Source: Dactylis glomerata
Lineage: Eukaryota > Streptophyta > Magnoliopsida > Poales > Poaceae
Length of the DNA: 64,000 bases
Reading direction: 5' to 3'
NCBI GenBank assembly: GCA_007115705.1
Contig: QXEO01001565.1
Location: 2,290,230-2,354,229 of the forward strand
The notes below the pieces were generated by a model that saw only the letters and a list, made by a program, of their open reading frames with translations, was not told where the DNA came from and ran no database searches. Position 1 is the stretch's first letter; each line of letters begins with the position of its first letter. This document shows positions 20,475-30,367 of this stretch, in pieces. The translations under genes were made by a program, and so were the position numbers.

Positions 20475-22010
20475 TCACTCCTCCCCACCATCGAAGTCGC
20501 CGGAGTCCACATCATCATAATCTCCGCCATCACCCTCGTCATCTCCAGCATCTTCATCCTCATCATCAAAATCCTCCTCAGCCTCAAAGTCCTCCTCAGC
20601 CTCAAGGTCCTCCTCAGCCTCTGCACGAGCACCTCCTGCGGGAGCATCTGGAGCATCAAAGAGATGCTTCTGCATATCCACCCAGCTGTAGCGATCGGTG
20701 TTCCAAGCATTATAGGCCACAGGAGCAGTAGGAGTGGGATCGGCGGTCTGAGCACCACTGAGACGGTGAAGGATAAGCTGCTGAGTGTCCTGAATGCTCT
20801 TCCTCTCGACATAGGCCTGGTAGTTCTCGCGGTGGATCTCTACCTTCATGCATAGAACATTCCGCTCAAACCAACTGAGCTTCCTCACCTCCCGAGACAC
20901 CACAGAAGCAGCAGCCCTCTGATCACGAGCAGAAGCACTAGTCCTCGCATCAGCCATGAAAGTGTCAGGATATGCAGCTGAAGGAGCAGACTTTGCCTTT
21001 CTCTTGATATACATCTTCTTGACCTTGTGCTCCACACAGTCATCATGAATATCATAGTCTCCAAGGACATGCTTAATGAGAAGCATGATGAAAGGAGCAT
21101 ACGGCACAGTGTTCCTCTGAATAATAGCATCCTTGATCTCATAGAAGATGAAGTCCATCACATCAAGGGTAAAGTCCTCAGCAGGGTCAGTCGACGTGGC
21201 ACACTCATGAGCAAAAGCAAGCAGATCAACCAGAGAGGTGCGAATGGCATCATTGTTGCCACCACTAGGAGCAATGTTCTCCCTGAAAATGCGGACCAGC
21301 TGATCATAAAGGGGATGTAGGCCATTGATGAAGCCCACAACACCTGTGGAGTCATAGAGGTCATGGAGCTTGTCCTTGTCAGGCTTGTTCCCTGGGTTGT
21401 GAATACGACGACCCACTGGAGTGTCTCCATCATATGCATACCCCAAGAGAGAGGCAAACGTAGTGAAGTTCGATGTACACTCATGTTCGCCGGTCATCCA
21501 CTTCATAGATTTCTGAGCATTGGGCAAAATCACCAGAGTAGCATAGAACTGCTTGATAAGACCGGGATTGTAGTCGCACTGAATGTTGGCCAGCCCCATC
21601 AAACCCATCTTCTCAATCACAGAGAGTGCTTCATCAAAATAAGACTTGCTGCGGAGGTGATCAAAGTCAATCGGATGCATCGGACGACAAGGGTTCTTGA
21701 ATGGCTCATAAACATCACGGAAAATCCCCCACTGCTCCTCATTCCAGAAACCCCGGTCCTCAATCTCTTCATCTCTTGCTGTGGCATACCAATTGTTGCG
21801 CCTAACAAGAATGTACTCGGCCTCGGGCATGCTCTTGTAGTTAGGACGTGGCTCTTTGCCTTTGCGACGACGGGCTTGAGCTTTGGCAACCTTGGCAGCT
21901 TTCTCCTTCTCAGCCTTTCTAGCAGCTGCCCTCTGACGCTGGCGAAGAACGACCTCATCAACTAGGAGACCATCCTCATTCGGAATCAAACGCCGCTTGC
22001 GCTTCGGCAT
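20475..22010 (-). CDS. Sire-1 third ORF, putative plant transposon protein-like
   Basis: Intact frame of 511 aa. I prefer the ATG at 22010 (MPKRKRRLIPNEDG) over the one at 22112 because the sequence just above it looks like a splice acceptor or leader. The N-terminus is strongly basic with a likely nuclear localisation signal (KRKRR, then KAEKEKAAKVAKAQARRRKGK). The middle has the pattern of the putative plant transposon protein domain: FDHLRSKSYFDEAL, CDYNPGLIKQFYATLVI, TSNFTTFASLLGY and a TP(V)GRR region. The C-terminus is a very acidic tail built on 18-bp repeats (EAEEDL, EAEEDF, EAEEDF, then DDEDEDAGDDEG). No signal peptide or membrane segment is seen, so an envelope role is not supported. 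Such ORFs follow pol in many Sireviruses; function unknown. It lies downstream of a promoter-like block at 22164-22710. Confidence 0.72.
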   Translation of the reverse strand: MPKRKRRLIPNEDGLLVDEVVLRQRQRAAARKAEKEKAAKVAKAQARRRKGKEPRPNYKSMPEAEYILVRRNNWYATARDEEIEDRGFWNEEQWGIFRDVYEPFKNPCRPMHPIDFDHLRSKSYFDEALSVIEKMGLMGLANIQCDYNPGLIKQFYATLVILPNAQKSMKWMTGEHECTSNFTTFASLLGYAYDGDTPVGRRIHNPGNKPDKDKLHDLYDSTGVVGFINGLHPLYDQLVRIFRENIAPSGGNNDAIRTSLVDLLAFAHECATSTDPAEDFTLDVMDFIFYEIKDAIIQRNTVPYAPFIMLLIKHVLGDYDIHDDCVEHKVKKMYIKRKAKSAPSAAYPDTFMADARTSASARDQRAAASVVSREVRKLSWFERNVLCMKVEIHRENYQAYVERKSIQDTQQLILHRLSGAQTADPTPTAPVAYNAWNTDRYSWVDMQKHLFDAPDAPAGGARAEAEEDLEAEEDFEAEEDFDDEDEDAGDDEGDGGDYDDVDSGDFDGGEE

Positions 22011-22021
22011 ACTTGAACCAC

Positions 22022-22401
22022 CTGTGAAAGAGATATGCACGGAGAGCATGGGGATAAGCGTATGCACACGAGTTACGGAAAGGATCAAAGAATTATGTAG
22101 TATGAACAACAAACTTCACCAAAGTATCAAAGTGAAAGCAGCAAAATAAAAAAAATGCACTCCCAGGCCGGATTATCCGGCCAGGGGGCGGATAATCCGG
22201 TCACCCGGATATTCCGCCCAGGGGGCGGATAATCCGGCCCCCCGAGAAGATTTTCTAACAGTTGCTGCAACCTTCAATTCGATAGATCGGGGAAGACAAT
22301 CATACAACATAGTTCATAGGAGAGGAAAACAACACCTAGAAGGCTAAATCACCAAGAACATGCTAGGGTAAACAACACACATCCAAGAGATAGAACTTTA
22401 C
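22022..22401 (-). other. possible intron in leader of Sire-1 third ORF
   Basis: In minus reading a donor-like G|GTAAAG begins at 22401 and an acceptor-like CTCTTTCACAG ends at 22022, eleven bases upstream of the ATG at 22010. Removal would join a short leader starting after the TATA box at about 22605 to the third ORF and would delete the second repeat block at 22164-22246. Prediction by eye only. Confidence 0.3.
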
Positions 22402-22710
22402 CCGCATCCATTGCGAAAACGGCTTGGTGAAAGCCTTCTAGAGGGGGAGGAGAGCAACCTCCGAAGAAATCCGGCCAAGGGGGTGGCCGGAGCTCCGGCG
22501 GCGGCGGCTGGAAAGGGGCGGCGGCGGCTGGAAAGGGGCGGCGGCGGCAGGGAGCACCTGGAAGGGGTGGGGAAGGAACTGCCCTAGGGCAGCCCGACCC
22601 GCCCCTTATATACCCAGGCGCCACTTAGGCCGGATTATCCGGCCAGGAGGGGGCGGATAATCCGGCCCCCCCCGGATATTCCGCCCAGGGGGGTGGATAT
22701 TCCGGCCTGG
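22164..22710 (-). promoter_or_regulatory. internal LTR-like promoter block of Sire-1
   Basis: Two groups of four CCGGA-WWW-TCCGG-type repeats, at 22629-22707 and 22164-22246. Between them, about 20 bp below the first group, is a TATA box (minus GTATATAAGG, near 22604-22613). This is the same order as in the LTR: repeats, then TATA. A GC-rich leader follows with an 18-bp duplication (GGCGGCGGCTGGAAAGGG type) at 22496-22550. The block stands directly upstream of the third ORF. Promoter activity is inference. Confidence 0.6.
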
Positions 22711-23223
22711 AACCAGAAAACTGGCCAGCTCGAAATTTTCAAAAACAGATGTTGTTTTGATCAAAAATTTGAACTCGTGTGCAAAGAGAGATGTCTTGAG
22801 AGAGGATGGCTTAGGTGAGAGAACAAACACGGGGTGGTCCTCGGCACTTAACATTGCAAGAGCAAATCGACTAAAACCAATGCAAGTGCCTTCCCATATA
22901 GGATAAAAATAATATTGAGAGAGAACATCAAAACCTCAAATAAGATATGCAATGAATCAAATCTTCGAAAAGAAGAGGTCGGTGGCCGAAGCCACCATGT
23001 TTGAGTGTTATGGCATTGGACCGCGAAGATGTATCTTGAGTCCATAACCACTACTCGTCATTGAAGCTCAAAAAATCATAAAATGATATTAAGAGAATGA
23101 TATGATTACTATCGGCATTATGGGGGGAGGGATAGCCCAATTAATTAGGACCGCACTCCCCCTATCTCCATGCCCACACCTAAACCAAACAAGCATTGAA
23201 ATATAGGTGTATTTGCAAGATGT
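22711..23223 (-). other. Sire-1 non-coding stretch between RT and internal promoter
   Basis: No credible ORF. It has a pyrimidine run (CACTCCCCCTATCTCC near 23153-23168) resembling a further PPT-like tract. Otherwise nothing evident. Confidence 0.5.
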
Positions 23224-25025
23224 TCAAGCCACACTCCTTGAATCGATGATATTTAGCTCATTCCTCAAATATCCAAATCTTGCTTCATCAAGAGGCTTCG
23301 TGAATATATCGGCAAGTTGATCCTTGGTGCTCACATAAGCAAGCTCAATATCACCACGGGCAACATGATCTCTAATGAAATGATTCCGGATCTCAATATG
23401 CTTGGTTCTTGAATGTTGCACCGGATTATAGACGATCTTGATAGCACTTTCATTGTCACATAAAAGAGGCACTTTGTCACAATTGACACCGTATTCCTTC
23501 AAAGTTTGCCTCATCCATAACAATTGGGTGCATCCACTTGCGGCGGCAATGTATTCGGCTTCGGCGGTGGAGAGAGATATACAATTTTGCTTCTTAGAAG
23601 ACCAACACACCAAAGACCTACCAAGAAATTGGCAAGCTCCGGAGGTTGATTTCCTATCATCCTTGTCACCGGCCCAATCCGAATCCGTGAAGCCACAAAG
23701 AGAGAAATCCGAGCCTTTGGGATACCAAAGACCATAAGTTGGGGTATGAACCAAATATCGAAAGATTCTCTTAACCGCCATAAGGTGGCTTTCTTTAGGA
23801 GCAGCTTGATACCTTGCACACACACCTACACTCAACACAATATCGGGTCTAGATGCACAAAGGTAAAGCAACGAACCGATCATGGAATGGTATACCTTTT
23901 GATCCACATCTTTACCATTGGGATCAAGCTCAAGATGACATTTTGTGGCCATTGGTGTGGCGGCCCCATTTAGTTCCTTCATCTTGAACCTTTTGAGCAT
24001 GTCTTGGACATATTTTGCTTGATAAATAAAAGTCCCTTCTTTCAATTGCTTGATTTCAAAACCAAGAAAGAACTTCATTTCGCCCATCATAGACATCTCG
24101 AACCTATCGGTCATAAGCTTTGAAAATTCATCATTAAAAGCTTTGTTAGTAGAGCCAAAGATAATATCATCAACATATAGTTGGCATACGAAAAGCTCCC
24201 CATTGACGCTCTTAGTAAAAAGAGTGGGATCGATTTGCCCAACTTCAAACCCACGGTCTACCAACAACTCCCTAAGGTGCTCATACCACGCACGTGGGGC
24301 TTGTTTAAGGCCATAGAGTGCCTTATGGAGTTTGTAGACATGGTTCAGGAAGTTGAGATCCTCAAACCCCGGGGGTTGCTTAACATACACTTCCTCTTTC
24401 AATGGACCATTAAGAAATGCACTCTTAACATCCATTTGTTGCAACTTAAAATTATGATGAGTGGCATATGCAAGAAGGATACGGATGGACTCAAGGCGAG
24501 CCACGGGAGCATAAGTTTCTCCAAAGTCAATGCCTTCAACTTGAGAGAAACCTTGAGCAACCAATCTTGCCTTGTTCCTCACAACAATTCCATGCTCATC
24601 TTGCTTGTTCTTGAATATCCACTTTGTGCCAATCACATTCCGGCACTCCTTTGGCTTCTCCACTAACACCCAAACATTATTGCGCTTGAAGTTATTGAGT
24701 TCTTCATGCATAGCATCCAACCAATCCGGATCTTCAAGTGCTTCAAATACTTTCTTGGGTTCAACCATGGAGATATAAGCATGATGAGAGCTAAATTGTG
24801 CCAATTGACGCCGAGTTGACACTTTGCTTCTTAAATCTCCAATAACCCTCTCAAGGGTATGACCTTTAAGTTCCAAGTCTCTTTCAACTCTTCTCTTGCG
24901 ACGGGCTTCGATCTCCTCATTTGACCTTGGAGGAGTCACTTGATCATCTTGATCATTTTGGTCCCCGTCTTGACCATCAAATTGACCTTGATCATTATTA
25001 TCTTCATGAGTAGGTTGATCTTGGT
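23224..25025 (-). pseudogene. Sire-1 copia reverse transcriptase and RNase H
   Basis: The frame 24939-23224 encodes a complete-looking copia RT (571 residues from the first start-like codon) and stays open upstream to a TGA near 25025. RT landmarks are WLDAMHEELNNFKRNN, VIGTKWIFKNK, LVAQGFSQVEGIDFGETYAPV, the catalytic LYVDDIIFG near residue 256 and ALYGLKQAPRAWY. RNase H follows from about residue 420 with FTDSDWAGD, STAEAEYIAAA, LCDNESAI and KHIEIRNHFIRDHV, ending NELNIIDSRS. The domain itself shows no lesion, but it is cut off from integrase by the in-frame TGA near 25025 and a frameshift near 25230, so it could not be made as part of a normal gag-pol polyprotein from this copy. Confidence 0.85.
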
Positions 25026-26070
25026 CTTGTCAAGAATTGGGGGCGGTTGAAATAATCGGAGAGGATGGATGTGCCCCTTCTTCTTCATGAAGGTCCTTGT
25101 CTTGTTCTTCGGTTGGTGCATTAGTTGCTTCCTTGGGAGAGGCTTGTTGAGCTTGTGAAGATGAAGGTTCCACTTGAGTAGAGCATAGTCCTTCCCGGTC
25201 GGCCACAAGGTGTCCCTCAATGGGGCGGAAAAAATCCCACGCCCATTCTTCCTATGGCTTCTCGAGGTATTTCGTCATCTACATCACAAGAAACAACATC
25301 TCGCCCCCCTTGGGAGCCGTCATTCTCTTCGAATACCACACTACAAGATTCTTCAACACGTCCGGTGGACTTGTTGAAGACTCTATAAGTGTGGGATTCG
25401 GCACCATAACCAACAAAAATACCTTCTATTGCTTTCGGATCAAATTTACCTAAACGAACTCCTTTCCTTTGAAAGAAACACTTACACCCGAAAACCCGGT
25501 AGTAGGAGATGTTGGGCTTGCTTCCGGTGAGTATTTCATATGGAGTCTTGTTTAGGCCTTTGCGGAGGAAGAGCCGGTTTGAAGAGTGACAAGCCGTAGA
25601 GATGGCTTCGGCCCAAAAGTTGTATGGAGACTTAAACTCCGCCAACATGGACCTAGCCATATCCATAAGAGTCCGGTTCTTCCTCTCGGCTACACCATTT
25701 TGTTGAGGGGTATATGCAGCGGAATATTGATGACGAATCCCCTCATCACTAAGAAATCCATTTAAGGTGTAGTTCTTGAATTCCGAGCCATTGTCACTTC
25801 TAATTGCCAAAATAGTTTGCCCATGTTGACGTTCAACTTCCTTGGCAAAGTCGATGACGGTTTGTTGAGTCTCACTCTTATGCTTGAAGAAGTAAACCCA
25901 AGTATATCTTGAATAGTCATCAACAATCACCAAACAATATTTCTTCCCACCAAGACTTGCATGAGAGGGAGGACCAAAAAGATCCACATGAAGGAGCTCC
26001 AAGATCCTCTTGGAAGAAATGATAGTCTTGCTTGGGTGGGGAGAATCATGCATTTTTCCTAGAACGCAAG
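25026..26070 (-). pseudogene. Sire-1 integrase, main part
   Basis: Integrase core in the frame that stops at 25217. Landmarks are LLHVDLFGPPSHASLGGKKY (first catalytic Asp), FFKHKSETQQTVIDFAKEV, IRSDNGSEFKNYTL (second Asp) and TPQQNGVAERKNRT (Glu). The core ends with the KKFDP/GIFVGY-type region (FDPKAIEGIFVGY), usual for copia. Near 25230, at a run of A in GCGGAAAAAATCC, the frame shifts and a stop follows; the linker to RT lies in another frame with a stop near 25025. Upstream, the coding sequence ends at 26070 because Tek-A inserted between the last two cysteines of the HHCC zinc finger; the rest is at 48926-49440. The first 18 codons of the open frame there (from 26128) are Tek-A LTR sequence. 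Confidence 0.85.
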
Positions 26071-26075
26071 CCCTG

Positions 26076-29000
26076 TGTGACGACCTCAAATTTGAGAACA
26101 AATTCGAAGTGCCCGTTATGTAATCCATCGCAATCCCAGAATCATTGTTGCGATTTACATAACGTAGTTGATATCACAGTCATAGCTATTAATAGTAAAT
26201 AAAGGGAATTACATAGGTGGTCGCACAGACCAAACCTTACATTACATCAATAAGCAGCAGAATAACACTTTGGGTCCATATTGTCAAGCTTCAACCGCAC
26301 AGGCAAAGCAGACAGTAGGAAACGAGCCTAACTCGCAAAGTCGCCAATGAGTCTTTCCTTCTTGATCTTGCTCCTTCAAGTCTGGCCAAGTTAATAGCCA
26401 GGGACACAGCCATGAGTACATTGGATGCACTCGCAAACCATCTTATAAACAAAGTGAGGAGATAGATATGCATGGTTGATATGGTGGACTAAGCACTAAG
26501 TTTATTTGCAAAAAGCTAGTTTGTTTCCCAAGAATTTTCATTTGTAGAGAAGAAGATTTAATTCTCTAAGTTAGATCTAAAGAGGAACTTCAAGTGTTGG
26601 TCACCATCAAATATCAAGTCAAGTCAAGTCATTCACCAAGTCACCGTTGTCATTTTTATTTTTGACAAAAGTCAAGTACAGCTTGCCAACCGTCCATGAC
26701 CGCGGACGCGGCTATTCGAATAGTTTCAAGACCTCTGCAGAGGGGTACACTTTACCCACAAGATTCGATACATCTGCCGGGAGAAATCCACGGTTCGACA
26801 TACACAAAGTATGCGAGGTTCAGATAATCAAACAAAATCTTTCACTTGCTCATCCTAGTATAGGATCCTTCCCTAGAGCCCGGGATACGGAATTCCCGCT
26901 CCGGCGCCTCTAGTTCTGCCCATCCCGGAGGCCGGGTTAGTGGAATCCACCTGGTCAAGAAGTATCCGCCCATGGAGTCCTTCCATGAAGATTTGATGCA
27001 AGACCTCCCATTCTAAGATAAACAAGCTACGGATTGAGCCCCTTCCCATATAGGGGTAATATGGTTGTACGGTAAAATTGGCTCCCATGGTACATCACTC
27101 GTTGTCATTGAGAAGATATTTCATAGTTCTTAGTCAAGATTGATTTTCTTTCATAAAGCCATTATGTAGGAGAGATCTCCATTTCAAGTTCAAGTCACCA
27201 CTTTTCAAATGGGGTTCCTCTAGAGATAGCATCAACTTTTATTAGCGACTAAGCAACTACATTGAGTGATAGTACTACTAGCTAGGGTTGGATAAACTCA
27301 GCTTGACGCTCTTGATAATCAAGACATCAATCTACTTCTATCATTCTACTCTAGCAATTCAATCATGCAATTTACTTAAAACAAGTAGAATGCAATATTA
27401 AAACTAGGTAGTGGGAGTATGAATCAAAAGATGGCTTGCCTGGCTTGGCAAAGTCAAAATAGTCTTCATCTTCATCTTGGGTTGATTGATCTCCATCTCC
27501 ATTTCTTGGTGGACTTCGGGATCCATTCTCTTTACTCTCGTTGTCGTCTAATCGTAGGAAAGTAAATAAGCATACAATCACCACACAATTCACAAACAAC
27601 ACATACTCACTATAAGGATACTTGGGTAAGAGAAATGATCTAGGAAGTCTATGGAGAGTGGTTTCGAAGATGATTGAGCTCCTATGGATGAGATTATTGA
27701 GTTGTTGTATCTAAGTAGGGTTTATTTGTTTTGGATTATGAAAATATCTCCTGCAAGTCCTTATTGACCAAAGTTCATATACTACTAGTATATATTCAAG
27801 ATTATGGTTCAACTAAAGAGGTTTCATAGGATTTGGAGTATGTTTCTTTTATTGAAGCCATTTCTAGTTTGCAAAAATTTAGTGATCAAGTTTGAATCTT
27901 ACAAGTAGAGTCTATAGATCCTAGTTGAATGGGATCAAAGGTTATAGATCAATATTTAGAAATGTGGTTGATTCGAATTGGTTTCATATCATTTCCATAT
28001 TTTGAGATTGGTGTGCAAGTTTGAGTTTTTAATTACTACTATGTAGTATTTAATTTTCCAAATACTTCCTACAAGCTCACATGGACTAAGATCAATACCT
28101 ACAGATGGTATTTGGAAAATGTGGTTTAACCATAGAGGTTCCAAAAAAAATTTCGATTATAGAATTGAGTTTAATAAAATCCTATATGGCAAATGCCTAT
28201 TTAACGATATAGGAAAGGTAGCATTTAGTAAAAAGGTTAAAATTTGAACTATAATTAAAACAACAGATAGATAATGTCATGTGATAGTTTTGAGAGTTGG
28301 TTTCATACTATTTTGAATTTTATTTGATTTGATATGATGTTTCTAGGGTTGCAAAGGGGCTGATTTGTTATTTTTACTATATAAAAAATATAAATCTGAA
28401 TGGGTTCAGACCACTTTCATAGGCTAGATAAGTTTCAGAGCTTTCCAGGGAAATTGGGTTTGCTAAAATTGGATTTCTAGATCTTTGGGAATTCTCATTT
28501 TAACTTGCAGTAATTAAACAAATAACAAATTGGTTCTCTAGAAAAAAAAATCTAAACGGGGAGGAATTCCAACGGGCCAGGCGAACCAGTCGGACCGGCC
28601 CATTAGTGTGTCCCGGGTGCGCAGGGAGAAAAAAAAAAGATCGGCCGGCCTGCCAAGGGGGCCCACCGGTTAGACTAAATCGAATCGGTACGTAGCCTGC
28701 TTCCACGCGCTCACAGTAACGATGCTCACCGGCGGCTGCTGGGAAGAGGGCGGCGCTGGGGCGCGGCGTAGAGGAAGAAGAGGGCGGTGATGATGTAGCA
28801 GAAAAGGTTGCACGTCTCCTCCTCCTCCGCCTGGTACAAGCAGCAGCCCGGGAGGTGGCCGGGAACGCCGGGAAGAAGAGGTGGCCTGCGGGGACGGCGT
28901 CGCCGGCGAGCTCGAACGGCGAAGAGGGAGACTAGGAGAGGATGTCTTGGAGGTTCATGGGAGTGGGGAGAGTTCCCTGGCGAGATCCCAGGTGCCTTTT

Positions 29001-30367
29001 ATAGGCCGAAGTGGTCGGGCAAGGAGGTGTCCAGAGGCGAGGTCCGACAGACGTGCGTGCTTGCTCCGGCGCGAGCGGCGACTTTCGGCGCGTGTTGGCG
29101 TGCACGGCAGGGTTCTGTGGTGATGTGGGGCATGCTGGCTTGGCCCGAAGACTGCAGAAACAGCAGGGAGCGGTGGTGCCTGGGGGACATGGTCGGGGAC
29201 AAGTATCGGTGGCTGCCTCACCGTGTCTCACGCCTGCGATGGAAGGGGGACATAGAGGGATGGTGAGGGAGTGGCTAGGTACTGCAGATGACCATAGGCA
29301 ACATGGATTGGGGCAGAGGCCGCTGTAGATCAGCAGTGGCAACAAGTGGCTCAGATGCCCACCAGGTGTTTGATGAAAAGTCCGCAAGAAGTCAAAGTTT
29401 GAATTTTCGAAATTTTCAATTTGGGTTGGTCAAGATATTGGATAAGGGTTCCAGGGATATTTTTGTTTCGAAGAAATAACAAGTTTTGCAAAAATTTATA
29501 TTTCAAACTTGGGTATTGTTGCTGTTTCAGATTCAAACTTTAGCTCAAGTTTGAGTGATGCTCCAGTTTGAATTTTTGGTGGATCTTTGTTGGTTGAGTT
29601 AGTCCATAACTTGGTTAAGCTCAACTAACAGGCCAAACATGAAGGTGATTCACAGATTTCTTAATATAAGTGTCCAAAGTAGGGTAGTGGTTAACTTTTT
29701 CTAGATCATCTTTTCTTCTCTTTTTCTTTATTTCTCTTGCTTCTGGTTCTTTTGATCTTTGTGGTTCTTCTCTAATGCTTCTATTGGTTAAGTTTGAATT
29801 AACTAAACATTGCCCAACAAATTAAAACCCACATGAAATCATAAAAGACCTATATTGAAATTCCATGCATACATGCAATATGGAGTGCAAAAGTTTTAAT
29901 CTTGGTCCAAAGGTGTTGGTTTTCTTGTAGATGACATGGAGTTGGGAAATGACCTCTTATTTAAATTCAAACTTTGGTAGAATATTAAATAGAGTTCCAA
30001 GTTGATTTTTGTTTCACGCTTTATTGTATTTGATTCTTTTCTATTTGTTTGTGATTGCTTGACTAAATTTTGGTTTGGCCATTGACCCAAATGGGTTTAG
30101 CATGTAACCATGCACAAAATTTAATAGTTAGAAAACTATTTCATTTTAACAAAAATCTTTATTTAAAAATTTGAGCTCAAAGGATTTGTTTTAAAACCCT
30201 TCTCATACTCTTTTTATTTGAAGCATGGGAGCAAATGCTCAAACTCAGAAGTTCCGAAAAGGCAAGAAATTAATCTTGTATTTAAAATAAAAGTTTTTGT
30301 TGGCTCCAAAATTTGGTATTTTAATAAATCCATTTATTTCTATTTCCCAAAAAATTGGGTTGTTACA
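26076..30367 (-). repeat. Tek-A 3' LTR
   Basis: Starts TGTGACGACCTC and ends GGGTTGTTACA. A TATA box (minus TATAAAAG) is at 28996-29003, followed in minus direction by a GC-rich stretch (28500-29380) that produces spurious ORFs on both strands. No gene: the same frames recur in the other LTR. Confidence 0.92.

Noticed and set aside
22349..22624. 91-aa ORF over the GC-rich leader in Sire-1
   Set aside because: Proline- and alanine-rich, created by CGG repeats; it lies in the supposed leader and has no domain.
28808..29387. Long GC-rich ORFs on both strands in the Tek-A LTR (also 47223-47940)
   Set aside because: They overlap on both strands in a GC-rich promoter-leader region and recur because of the LTR pair; low-complexity Arg, Gly and Pro composition.
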